Assembly (NCBI GenBank): GCA_027382625.1
Contig: JAJKFJ010023655.1
Location: 1-19,361, forward strand
Direction: 5' to 3'
DNA: 19,361 nucleotides
Source: Tetmemena sp. SeJ-2015
Taxonomy: Eukaryota > Ciliophora > Spirotrichea > Sporadotrichida > Oxytrichidae
The first letter of the stretch is position 1; each line of letters opens with the position of its first letter. The notes beneath the pieces were generated by a model, which worked only from the letters and a program-made list of their open reading frames with translations, was not told the DNA's origin and searched no databases. A program made the position numbers and the translations under genes. Of this stretch, positions 9,449 to 19,174 are shown piece after piece.

Positions 9449-10074
9449 AATTCAAAGCTGATAGTTAGGCTCAAAAGTACGCAATTAAAGATCAAGGCAG
9501 TTTAAATTTAGTGATGGTTTTATTAATTTAACCATCATATCTTTTATTCATCTCTTTTTTGCAATCTCTTCTCTAATCCATTTATTATCTAACTATATTT
9601 ACATTAGACCTTTTCAGAAATGCTCATGGTGAATTAATGATAGGATAGAAAAATTAAGAAGCAATAATTTTAGACCAAAATTTTAAGGAAAAATTTAAAA
9701 TAAATCTAGGATCTCAGCTAAACTCGGTGTACAGAGATGAAAATTAGGACTTTATTCTTTGTGGAATGTAAAGTCCTGAAGTCAGATTAAATAAATCTGA
9801 AATGAGTTTAATATTATAGATCAAATTTATGTTATGTTGTTTAATTAATTATTTGTTTATTGACAATAAAGCGAATCTAATTTACATAAATACCAAATTT
9901 TTTTATATGAAGCATATATTAGAAAATTAAAATGGTATTTGCCAATTGTTGCGAATATCCTAGTAACGATAATATCAAATATATTATATATGGATAACTA
10001 TATCATATGTGTGAGACTCATTCATCAAGATAAGTTCATCTAATTCTTGATATATTATTATTATCTGTTCAGTC
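9449..10074. other. AT-rich intergenic DNA, no gene seen
   Basis: No gene is recognised. Bases 9450-9530 are slightly more complex, and 9940-10060 contain AT palindromic stretches such as ATATATTATATAT, but nothing can be assigned. Confidence 0.5.
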
Positions 10075-10161
10075 CCGATTTTTTACTACTGGTGAGGAAT
10101 CCAGCTTCTACAGTAAGTAGTCACTGCTTTTAATAATTTACTGAACTTTAGAGAATTGGCT

Positions 10162-10389
10162 TCAAATCCATCCATAATTGGCAAGGTTATTGAGAACGTT
10201 CCCTATAATTGTGGGATTTAATAAGGTAAAATTACCTTTTTTGAATTTTTTTTTAGCAATACTCAGTCGGCAAGGAGTGCTTACAGTACCAAGTTTAACA
10301 CTGATGACAAGAGCTTCGCCCTACTTCATCCAGGCCTTACAGAAGCAAACTGAAATGTTTTTGAAAATTGGGGCTGACGGATAATCCAT
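10162..10389. pseudogene. Gene-like island of unknown identity, open on both strands
   Basis: This segment is unusually free of stops. On the plus strand 10178-10384 is open for 68 codons, preceded directly by TAA and starting TTG, not ATG; the peptide includes TVPSLTLMTRASPYFIQALQ and ends LKIGADG. On the minus strand a frame from ATG at 10389 runs 76 codons to TGA at 10162, with one internal TAG (plus 10321-10323). Its peptide includes SVKLGTVSTPCRLSIAKKK. A second minus frame is open for about 42 codons just beyond (about 10083 to 10200). The T-rich tract ending in TTTTTTTTAG at 10255 resembles a 3' splice site. No family was recognised; a decayed exon or transposable-element fragment is likeliest, with the strand undecided. 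Confidence 0.35.
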
Positions 10390-11024
10390 ATATTATTTTT
10401 TTATTTCAACTCAACATATTTAAATGAGAAGAAAGAGTAAAATGATATAAATAATACATCAAGTCATTTAACGAAAATTAATTATACTTTAAAAATATAG
10501 CTGCGATTTCATTCGAATAACGGGAAAAAAAGTAATTTGAGTCCTTCTTTATATTCTGAAGATGAAAAAATTATCATGCATAGAAAGTATGATAGAATAT
10601 CATTTATAATTTACTGGTTTAAATTTTTTTTGAATTAAATTTTTTAAAGATTTGTAGATTTTAATACATTCCGACCATAAAATAAGCCTCCAGTAAAAAC
10701 TTTATTTCTTAATTTGTATAAAATTTAAACTGTGAATCAATTATTCAAATTAAATACGAATAAATAAACTGCTTCCAAAAACATAAATTTAGAGACTTTA
10801 TAAATAAGTGAATTGCATTGAGAATTTTATATTTAAATTATAAATAGTTATTCTCGCTTTTAAAAACAGATTATTTAATAAGTGTTTTATAAAATATGTT
10901 TTCTCCAATAAATTAATTTATTAATTAAAACAATGCAAAGAGTAATGAAGATGGCGTAGCTACCTAACTGCTATAATATTTTTGATAAAAATAAAAGCCT
11001 AGCAAGTGACTACTAGTTTAAATA
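10390..11024. other. AT-rich intergenic DNA, no gene seen
   Basis: No gene, RNA or repeat was recognised; frames are stop-rich on both strands. Confidence 0.55.
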
Positions 11025-11145
11025 TTAATTTACGTGGTTCTCTTTGAAGAAGGCGGTGGGATATAAGTCCTGAAGCCACTCTCCAGGGACATTATTTACT
11101 CTCATCCGCATTCATTTAATATGACAATAATGGATGCAGTTTTAT
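11025..11145. other. Small GC-richer patch, unidentified
   Basis: A 28-codon minus-strand frame (11111 down to 11025) encodes MRMRVNNVPGEWLQDL and onward to a stop. The patch is richer in G and C than its surroundings, with complex sequence such as AAGGCGGTGGGATATAAG on the plus strand. It may be a fragment of a decayed gene or element. The peptide is too short to assign and matches nothing recognised. Confidence 0.2.
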
Positions 11146-12189
11146 TGGATCACAAAGAGAATGCGAATGATAATATATTTTTTATATTTTAAAAGAAGAG
11201 AAATAAATTTAAACTCCATTATAAAAATATTAAAGAAATTTAAAATACTCTTTTTAGGTTTGCAATGATTTCGAATATGCAATTGGATTAGCTAAGAGAG
11301 AAGGAACTCAATTCTAATCCGGATATCTTTGCTTCATCACAATTTCTTAGACTCGATAATTTTTTATCTTAAAAATAAAATTGAATTTTTAAAAATTAGT
11401 TGTGAAGAATAATCTACTATAAAAAGCTTAAAATAAGAATTAATATAATAAGTGACTAATAATATTTAATTACTTCACAGTAACATAAATTTATACTTAT
11501 CGTATATAATCAATAAAATTCAAGGAATTATATAATATTTATACTTAAGCAGAGCTTATAAAATAGAAATTTAAGTAGCGTACGGGCTTGCAGTAAAGTA
11601 TAAGGACTCCAAATCATTTATTTTTGGTAATTTTATAGTTTTTAATAGAGAAAATAAGTGACTCTGAAATTTAATCGACTTAATTAAAATCCTGCAATTT
11701 TTAAAAATATTTTTCTCATTCAGTTTCTTCTAAAAAATATTAGAGATAACTTCTTGTTTTAGTATCTTATTATATATACACTTTTTTATGCTATAAACAA
11801 TTTGCGTAATGCCAGTTAAAGATTAAATGCTTTTTTATTATGGTCGAAGTTTAATCATATTCCCATATTCTCATTTATTTATTTATTTGTTTCAATTTTA
11901 ATTTTTAATTATTTATTTTTCGAGAGGACGAATTTGATATTTAAAATCTTCCTGAGGAAGATGCACTGCAAGGAAAGCCGATATAAAAAATTAGACATTT
12001 TCCAGGATAAATTAAAAATAATATAAATAAATCATGGAATTAATACGAATGAAAGTTGTTTGCAGAAAAGATCTCAATGAAAGCATGCAGACATTTAGTA
12101 AATATTTTTTCTCCTTATATCTTAACTTTTTACTCTGACTTAAATTATAATTACTACTAATTGAAGGTTTTCAAAATATTCGGTTATAC
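11146..12189. other. AT-rich intergenic DNA with one possible LTR-element scrap
   Basis: Mostly stop-rich AT DNA, with (TTTA)-type simple sequence near 11875-11890. At 11922-11985 the sequence is more complex: GAGAGGACGAATTTG, then a 7-bp-stem hairpin ATCTTCCTGAGGAAGAT at 11946-11962 and GCACTGCAAGGAAAGCC. The GAGGACGAA motif followed by CTGAGGAAGA recalls the pol-end and polypurine region of plant Ty3/gypsy elements, but this is inference from a short match only. Confidence 0.35.
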
Positions 12190-12452
12190 AGAAATATTAG
12201 ACCTACACCCACCTCAGCTTACTAATTGTACACCGATCTATCTGCTGCTCATCGGTCTTAGAATATTGTGCTACGAGTAGTGAATTAGATATTTAGTAAG
12301 ATTAAATTTATGATAAATTTATCTCAACTTTCTTTATCCGGGATTATCGCTAATTCAGTATTTATTTAAATTTTGAATTTTGTGAGATTTGAACTCTAGA
12401 TCTTTAATTTTTTTCCTATTCAGGTACCATCTAATCACCAGGTCTTCTTCCA
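12190..12452 (-). mobile_element. SINE-like retroelement, second family
   Basis: On the minus strand the head reads GAAGACCTGGTGATTAGAT with an A-box-like TGGTGATTAGATGGT (plus 12426-12440). A B-box-like GAGTTCAAATCTC (plus 12384-12396) begins about 30 bases beyond it, the usual tRNA-like spacing. The body differs from the 5490/9213 family: it runs through AATCCCGGATAAAG and ends in a more complex block, GATGAGCAGCAGATAGATC and GCTGAGGTGGGTGTAGG. The GAAGACCTGGT opening is shared with the 9213 copy, suggesting related tRNA-derived heads on different bodies. Both ends are approximate and no target-site duplication was found. Confidence 0.5.
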
Positions 12453-12924
12453 CCACAATTTCTATATCTTCATTTTATATTTCCTACCCACGCAATCATA
12501 TGCAAGCCATTATAAATAATCATATATTTTTACTGTGAACAAAAAATTCTTTTAATTTAAAGTATAATCGACTAGCCAATTTTACTTATTCTAATTTATT
12601 TAGCATTTATTAAAAATCTTCTTTTCTTATTAATTTAGAATTTCTTCCTTATTTCCTTTTTTTCTCTTTATGAAAAAAAAACTAACTTAAATTATTGAAA
12701 ATATAATTTTATGGTTATTTAATAAAAGTTAAATTATAATTATAATTTCATTCTGAAGAATAATTGCTGATTGCAAATAAATTTACAAATTTTGGCTATA
12801 AATGAATTCTATTGTTTTTAAAGATATTATGCTTAGCCAGTATTGATAAAGACAAGCTTATTCTGTGTAAGTTATTAAATTTCAAAAGTGGCTTAAAAAT
12901 AGCTGAGTTTTTTTTAAAGCTTAT
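12453..12924. other. AT-rich intergenic DNA, no gene seen
   Basis: Stop-rich AT sequence with homopolymer runs (for example nine A at about 12674-12682). No feature can be supported. Confidence 0.55.
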
Positions 12925-13260
12925 TACAAGAAATAAGGCTGCTAAAATACGATTGTCTTTAAGCTAAAGCCCTCACTCTCCTTTATAAGGAGAGTAATTT
13001 TGGACTGCTGCTTGAGGTATCAATTTTAAAGTCATTCACCTTGGTGACAAAAAGCCTGCTATAAATAAGAAGGGCTATTTACAAATTATCATATGAAGCG
13101 AGAATAACCTTCGCCCCCTTGATGCAGCTACCTCGAGTAATCTTTGCTTTAAAATAAAATATTTATCTGGGTTCAGATTCAGCAAAGGATGATCTGTAAC
13201 TCTATTAGAGACTAGCCCATATATAAGGACTGTCTGTGAAGACGCTTTTTATAATAGACT
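12925..13260. mobile_element. Unclassified retroelement debris (LTR-like or SINE-tail-like)
   Basis: A more complex, GC-richer island. It opens with AAGGCTGCTAAAATACGA, which resembles the AAGGCTGCGTACAATACGA block seen near the 3' end of some plant SINEs (recalled resemblance, not searched). A perfect 9-bp hairpin follows at 12975-12995 (ACTCTCCTT, loop TAT, AAGGAGAGT). Further on are CCTTCGCCCCCTTGATGCAG and a TATA-like CATATATAAGG at about 13218-13228, the kind of core promoter found in LTRs. No flanking repeat pair or coding frame was found, so class and strand are open. Confidence 0.3.
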
Positions 13261-13681
13261 GGATAAAAATCTCCTTATTTAGAAATTTAAGCTAAAAGGA
13301 ATGAGCAATTTAATAATCTCTGCCCTTATTTAATCAAATATTATAATCAGAAGATTATTAATTTATGCCAAAGTTTCTTATATAATTTCATCTTTAATAG
13401 GTTCAACAAGACCTGAGTTCATAATCTACAACAGAACTACTAAGATGATAGAAAGTTTAATTCAAAATCCTTCTGAAAGTAAAACTAATATTCAATTTTT
13501 AAACTTATCTAGGTATGAACTACAATTGTCTGCAGAGAAATTTGTATTTCGATGATGACAAATAGTATGTTAAATTTTAAATACCATTTATTTAGCTTAT
13601 AGAAATAAAAACATAAATATAAGATAGATTCAGAATATGAAAACTGACTTTGTCATAATTCTGATAATTTTTGGTAATAAT

Positions 13682-13721
13682 TTAAAGTAAATAATAGAAA
13701 ATTAAAGTAAATAATAGAAAA
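13682..13721. repeat. Perfect 20-bp tandem duplication
   Basis: The unit TTAAAGTAAATAATAGAAAA occurs twice head to tail at 13682-13701 and 13702-13721 with no mismatch. Perfect identity in otherwise heavily decayed DNA suggests a recent slippage or repair event. Confidence 0.9.
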
Positions 13722-13725
13722 TTTG

Positions 13726-13753
13726 ATTTGAATTAAATTTATTTAATTCAAAT
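13726..13753. repeat. Perfect 28-bp palindrome
   Basis: Arms ATTTGAATTAAAT (13726-13738) and ATTTAATTCAAAT (13741-13753) are perfect inverted copies separated by TT. It starts four bases after the tandem duplication; a cruciform or hairpin could have promoted that duplication (inference). Confidence 0.85.
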
Positions 13754-14379
13754 ATATAATAAGACTTTTATTTAAATAGTCAGCATATTAAAAAGAATAT
13801 TTTACTGCAAAAATAACTTTCTTTAATTTATATTTATGATTATCCTAAAATACTGGCAACATTTGACATTTTGAGGAGAAGTATTGTCAGAAATTAAAAT
13901 GAATTCTAAATTTTATTGCCCAAAGGAGAATTATCTAATATAAGTATTCGAATAAGAACGTTACTAGTTCGCCTTTACTCAAATTATGTATTTCAACTCT
14001 AATTTTATTATATTTAGACTCTAAACTAACAATGGTTCCTTTGAATTTCCTCGTGTATTTAAAAATCAAACATCTTTGTTTCAGTTGTGTTTTTACAAAA
14101 TATTACCCATTATTTAGTGTTAATTCATACCAATAATTAAATAAATTTATTTAACTAAATCCTTTATAATTTCTTTGTTAATAAATAATAATAAGCCTAT
14201 AAAAAGAAATTCAAAATATTATTTTGTTAAAAAAGCTCATAAATTTTTGGAATTCTAACTCCTAAATAGCAAAACTTAAACTTAAGTTTGAAATTCTTTA
14301 ATAATATAAATTCAAATTCATATTTATATTTTTCTTATAATTAATTTATAATAGATTAAGAATTAAGCACCACTAACCG

Positions 14380-14660
14380 GGCTTATATAATAACTTAATC
14401 GATTTAAAGTTAATTCACAGGCGTAACTCGTTGATCAGTTGTGCGACGTCACGTGAAAGCCCACACGTCAGTTAATTTGTGACGACGCACTACTCCCATT
14501 AAGAGACGAGAGAGAATCTCTGTGGACTACCAGACTAGCGTCTCTAGCATTTCACTTATGTCTATTGATCCACACCGGCTATCCCTTTCCACCGCAAAAA
14601 TTCACATGACTAATGCTGATCAGGCGCGGTATCTGGGACAAAAAATAGCAGGCCGGTATA
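14380..14660. promoter_or_regulatory. GC-richer island with clustered ACGT-core (bZIP/bHLH-type) sites
   Basis: Overlapping GACGTC (14445-14450) and CACGTG (14450-14455) form GACGTCACGTG, a strong C-box/G-box composite. CACGTC follows at 14464-14469 and TGACGACG at 14480-14487. GTGCGACGTCAC (14441-14452) and GTGACGACGCAC (14479-14490) are inverted copies with one mismatch. A second inverted pair, AGAGACG and CGTCTCT, is at 14502-14508 and 14539-14545. Plant bZIP and bHLH factors bind such cores. A TATA-like TTATATAA lies about 50 bp to the left near 14384-14391, the geometry of a minus-strand promoter, but no gene follows. It may be a lost gene's promoter or part of an LTR. Confidence 0.4.
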
Positions 14661-15200
14661 ATTAATTTAAATAATAAGAAATTATGTATCCCTTTAGAGG
14701 ATTTATGCTCAAATTACATTAAAAAAATAAGTCGTGCAATCTGGACTAAACGTGAGACACCCCTTCAAAAACCTCTTTGAGTGCTTACGTCCAGCTTCTG
14801 CGTATCTTCTAAAAAAAACACTGTGTTACGGTATGGGAATAAGTTGTGAGAAAAAAAAAACCGATAGCTTCAGCCTGCATGTATATGTTTCGCAGCCTAA
14901 GGTTTAGATCGCCTTCCAGTTCAAAAATTCAAGCAATTTCCAAAAAACTATCTCTATATGCTAAAGAAGGTTAGGAAGGGGTCAGCAGCACTCATCTAAA
15001 ACTCTAATGGGATGTTACAACCACCTGCTCTGGGCTTAAGGGTCACCATAATATCTACCCTCTTTTAAGTACACAACTTCCAACCCCAAGGGACTACCAA
15101 TCTATATTGAATCTAAGGTATAAATGCAATTAGAAAATTATTGAGCAATGGCCGCAGAATTTTTCTTGCCCTCGACATGCCGATTTTGATGCAGCGAAAC
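14661..15200. other. Moderately GC-richer unassigned sequence
   Basis: More complex than the surrounding DNA but without a coding frame. A 13-codon frame from ATG at 15148 to TGA at 15189 starts in a good plant initiation context (GCAATGGCC). On the minus strand, GGTTGTAACATCCCATT near 15008-15024 resembles the TGTAACACCCC start of some plant Ty3/gypsy LTRs, and TGTCTCACGTTTAGTCC near 14743-14761 resembles another block common in plant repeats. These are recalled resemblances and do not define an element. Confidence 0.25.
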
Positions 15201-15700
15201 GTTTCTTAAATAGCAACTTTCTAATTTATAAATTATTATTCTCATTAAAAAATCTCACCCTCATTCAAAAATATGCATTCTAAGTTTTGATGTATTTATA
15301 TATGTGATATACAAGGACTCACGCTCTATTGGATATGTTGATTGCAAAACTTTAAAGGCTCATTAAATTGGAAATAATTCTGTTTTCAAAGTTGCAGGAA
15401 ACAACTATGCCTTGACTCAATTTGAAAACGAAGAAGGCATACTCATGATTTTGACATTCAAATCTAAAATTTTAATAATTAAATATTTAATATGCATTTT
15501 ATCCATTAATTTATTAAAATCACAAATTTATATTGTAAATGGAATAAATGAATGATAAGAATAGATTTAGGTTTGAATTAACTTCAGATGGATATAGATA
15601 TGGTATTGAGAAATTTGATTTTGCATTAGTTAAATGAAATGCAAAGAATTCGAGAGTGAATCAGCTTACAGTTTAAGGGGTAATTATAGTTGAGAAGTTA
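15201..15700. other. AT-rich intergenic DNA, no gene seen
   Basis: No gene was found. Interlocked short inverted repeats occur at 15382-15440 (GTTTTCAAA/TTTGAAAAC and ATGCCTT/AAGGCAT); they cannot both pair at once without forming a knot and have no assigned role. Confidence 0.45.
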
Positions 15701-16098
15701 AATTAAAATCAGTGATTAGTTAAAATAGTAAAAAGTGAGTTGTAAATTTGTGCCAAAATCCAAATTTACCTTCTGATCTGCAGCTTGTTCGATAGCTTAT
15801 TAAAATTTTATATGAGTTTCTTCTTTAATCATCTCAACAGACCCCTTCAGTAAATAGATAAGATGTGTGCACTCAATTATATTTAAAACATCAAGCAAAT
15901 AAAAACTTGTATCTCTTATAACTCTGAACTGAGCACTCCCACACAAAAGTTGCATCGATTAAAAGTTCTTGTAATTTAATATAGAATCGAATGGCGTAAT
16001 AAATATTAAAATGTGAAACACTTCAAGGGTCTAGTTTTTATTTGATTTTAATTTAATAACTAAGTTATTTTTCTTTTGATTATATTCACATCTATATT
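15701..16098 (+). repeat. R1 repeat, copy E
   Basis: A well-preserved copy starting AATTAAAATCAGTGATTAGT. In order it carries GAGTTGTAAATTTG, TTCTGATCTGCAGCTTGTTCG, GAGTTTCTTCTTTAATCA, CTCTTATAACTCTGAAC, TGAGCACTCCCACACAAAAG, AAAAGTTCTTG, GAATCGAATGGCGTAAT and ACACTTCAAGGG. It continues through TTTTAATTTAATAAC and CTTTTGATTATATTC, matching the centre of the 6.1-6.8 kb fold-back. No inverted arm follows, so the arm present at 6080-6371 is not an obligate part of R1. A 64-codon frame at 16076-16270 overlaps the end and is considered chance. Confidence 0.65.
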
Positions 16099-17252
16099 AT
16101 ACAGCTGTTTACATAATCTCAATGGGTCGAAAGATACTAGTCTTTGGTTATTAAAGCAGTTCTACCAGAAATGTGAAAATAACCATGCCACTTACAACTT
16201 AAACTATTGTTTGCTCTTCGCATCTAATTTATTTCATTTACAATTAAATTTACAATCTCAAAACTTTTAGTAACCTTTCTGTTTAATTATTTGCGCTATC
16301 TTATTATAGTTTTTTTTTTATTTTATAATACTATTATTTTAGCTGATATTTAAATCCTTAATAGATAGTTAATATAGTTTATAAGAGATTGTTTTAATTA
16401 TAATTTCACTTGCAATTTATAAGTTACTATATTGATTAATTATTTTTATAAATTATTTAAAATAAATTTTACTTAGTCTCAATAATTAATTAATAAACTA
16501 GATATTATTTTCCCACAATAAAAAAAAAACACAATAAAATTTGGCTTTCTCAAATCTCAATAATAGAAAAATTTTTATAATATAAAAAGTTTTTAACTAA
16601 AATTTTTTATCTAATATTCTTTGATGTGTATTGTTGGCTCTATTCTTATGATCAAATTTAAACTTATTCATTTTAAAAGCTTCTCAAATAAATTATAAAT
16701 AAAATCTCATTTTTAATTTCGATATCAAAATTTATTTTAACTCTAAAATAATGATCCATAAAAATTAAAAAATGTTTATTTATCAAATGAAAGATTATTC
16801 TTCGTTAAGGAATAATAAATTCAAGTGGTTTTTTTTATTAAAAAAGATCCTCTACTAAATGTATCATTAAAGAATAAATAAAAATATATTTAAACTATCG
16901 ACTTTCTATTTTAAAATTACTTTTATTTTATTTTATAATGTGTTTTTGAAACTACGATATAGCTTTTACTGAAAATCCTAATTTTTAAATAAGTCATGAT
17001 TAATTTTAATTCTATGAACTTAATCTTTTTGTCAAAAATAATTATGGATAATAATTCTTTAATTTCATTCTCACCCCATTTTTATTTTTTTATCCAATAA
17101 TTAAATTTAATTAAATTCGAGAGGCAAGCAGATTGTAAACGAGATTACACAATTTTAAATTTTCAACTTTTGTAAATTATAATTTAAATAATTTTCTGAA
17201 TGTGAATGAAAATTTGACTTTGAATTTGAATATAGTTTCCAGGAGTAATAAA
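16099..17252. other. AT-rich intergenic DNA, no gene seen
   Basis: Extremely AT-rich, especially 16280-17100, with homopolymer A and T tracts. No gene, RNA or repeat of the families above was recognised. Confidence 0.55.
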
Positions 17253-17872
17253 TATACTAGAGAATTTAATGCGTGATCGAAGGTCACTGAAACTTTAATA
17301 AAGAGAGATCTGATGTTTAAAAAGAGATTAGTATATATATTCCGTTTTAATATAAAGACATTAAATTTTTAATGGAGGGGAAGTACGGCAAGCGAATTAG
17401 GGCAAGCGCACTGAGTTTCGAAAGTGGTTTTTATTTTATTCTTCATTTTTCTTTAAATACTTTTGTTGTTTAGAGTGTTGCTCTGGCTCCTTTTGAATGT
17501 TATAGTCAGAAAGTGTTCTTCTTGTAGATTATCTTTTTAAATTTCTTGGATTGTGTAAAAAGTGTTCAGTAGCTTGTGAGTTTGAGTGAAATGCTTTCCA
17601 ACTAAGTTGAATCTCTATTGGTGGAGTAGGTTTGGTTGCTTGTCCTAGATCTTAGCTTTGACGTTCATGATGGTGTCGGAGCGCTCCCTTGTTTTAAGAG
17701 TGTTCTGGTTGTAATTGTTGATGGTGTTATTCAGGCTGTTGACTTCCACATTTAAATTAAGAGACTAGATAATTTTAAAACGTCATATATTATGAATCAG
17801 CAGACAATAACTCATTAAGAATGTATTTCTAAGAATCATGACCTTCGATCACGCATTCAATTCTCTAGTATA
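17253..17872. mobile_element. Non-autonomous TIR transposon with T+G-rich interior
   Basis: Positions 17253-17286 and 17839-17872 are 34-bp inverted copies with one mismatch, including AATGCGTGATCGAAGGTCA; both are preceded on their own strand by TATACTAGAGAATT. The element is about 620 bp. Its interior (about 17370-17760) is unlike the rest of the window: less AT-rich, with the plus strand markedly rich in T and G. A GGCAAGCG motif is repeated at about 17387 and 17401. It holds no transposase. Captured host sequence, as in Pack-type elements, would explain the interior, but no source gene is recognised. The flanks share only loose AATAA similarity, so target-site length is undetermined. Confidence 0.6.
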
Positions 17873-18141
17873 ATAAGAGGGAGGTATATATAACAAAAAT
17901 GATTTTTAAATATTGATCACATAAAAATATGGAGTATATCGCTAATATTAATGAGAATAAAATAGATTCTTTAATCAATATATAATTAAAAAAAATAATT
18001 TAAGAGTATTTAGGCATCAGACATTATTTTTTCTAAAAATAAAAAACTATAAATTTTTTAATTTTATTGAGAGTTGTCTAAAAAATATAAAGCAATTACA
18101 GATTTTTATTTTCGTGTCACATATTTCAGGGGGGGACTTTC
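17873..18141. other. AT-rich spacer between two TIR elements
   Basis: No gene was seen. A run of seven G at 18129-18135, just before the next element, is notable only for its rarity in this AT-rich DNA. Confidence 0.5.
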
Positions 18142-18699
18142 CTCGACAGTAAAATTTTATAATGAATAAAGTAAAGAAAAAATATGTTTATATGATAATT
18201 TTTGCTCCTAAATCTGATTCTTCCAGTTGTTGAGGCCAGTCAGAAAATCAAAGGCTTAGAATTTTGATCAAAATTCAAATAGTTTTAGGTCAGTTGCACA
18301 TAAAAAAAATCTATATTTTAAATTATATTTTTGTTTTTGTAAAATAAACTTAAAGTGCAATTTTGAGGAATGGCAAAATTGTTTATATACCAAAAAGTTA
18401 ATTCATGATTAAGGGCTAATACTACAATTTCCCACCAATTCTTCTTTGGGCTTATAGCTGAAGAATGCTGTGTTGCAATTTTTCAAATTGCACCTTAAGT
18501 TTATTTTACAAAAGTTAAAAAATTTATCTTAAAATTTTGATTTTTTAGTTGCAACTGACCTATTACTGATTGAATTTGGATAAAATTTTGAAGCCTTAGA
18601 TGTTCTAACAAGTCTCTGTAACTTTAATAATAAGATTTAGGAGCCAAAATTATCTTATATACATATTTTCTTTATTAAATACAAAATTTTACAGTCGAG
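18142..18699. mobile_element. MITE or fold-back element with arms of about 220 bp
   Basis: The ends are CTCGACAGTAAAATTTT (18142-18158) and, inverted, CTCGACTGTAAAATTTT (18683-18699). Similarity continues inward through TTTGCTCCTAAATC versus TTGGCTCCTAAATC, AGGCTT, TAGGTCAGTTGCA and TAAAATAAACTTAA, giving imperfect arms of about 18142-18366 and 18483-18699 around a spacer of about 116 bp. The spacer edge holds two smaller hairpins (18359-18382 and 18473-18491). A transcript through it would fold into a long imperfect hairpin. No coding frame or clear target-site duplication was found. The arms have diverged, so the insertion is old. Confidence 0.65.
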
Positions 18700-19174
18700 C
18701 ACCATGTTTCTTTTCTATTGTTTTAAAAAATTAAGAATATTTCATAAGTATTTGATTTTCAATTCACCGAAATTTTTTAACTCTTTATTTTTTTTCTTTC
18801 TCAGCATTTGGCATTAAATTCATCAATACAGGAAATGCATTTCCGACTAATTAGACTTATACTGATTAACAGTAGTAATTAGTACTCTAAACAAAATTTG
18901 AAAGCAAATAATTAACATAGAATGAATGGTGAAATATTATAGTTTTAGAATTAATTTTTAAAAATTTTGAAAGATATGATTAATACGTTGGGGTGCGTTA
19001 AAACCCCATGCCTAAATTAAATAGTTTTTAGAAAAAAATTCGATCTATTAGATAATAACTGTGCGAAAAACCGATTAGAACATTTGCACAAATAAAGTGT
19101 ATTTTAAATATGATTATTCTTTAATTTATCAAATGTGCGAAAGTTCTAGATATTCACTTAGTTTAGCGTACTGT
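18700..19174. other. AT-rich intergenic DNA, no gene seen
   Basis: No gene or known repeat was recognised. A small complex patch at about 18988-19012 (TTGGGGTGCGTTAAAACCCC) is too short to assign. Confidence 0.5.

Larger units (their letters stand above)
13261..14379. other. AT-rich intergenic DNA with a small duplication and a palindrome
   Basis: No gene was found. The only distinct structures are the 20-bp tandem duplication and adjacent palindrome annotated separately at 13682-13753. Confidence 0.5.

Noticed and set aside
15008..15024. Start of a minus-strand LTR (TGTAACATCCC)
   Set aside because: Resembles LTR starts of some plant gypsy elements, but no polypurine tract before it and no paired LTR in the window.
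16076..16270. 64-codon plus-strand frame
   Set aside because: Starts inside the end of R1 copy E, uses a non-ATG start and matches nothing recognised.
18126..18145. Seven-G run as a polypurine tract before an LTR
   Set aside because: No TG-starting LTR, matching second LTR or primer-binding site follows; the adjacent sequence is the end of an inverted-repeat element.
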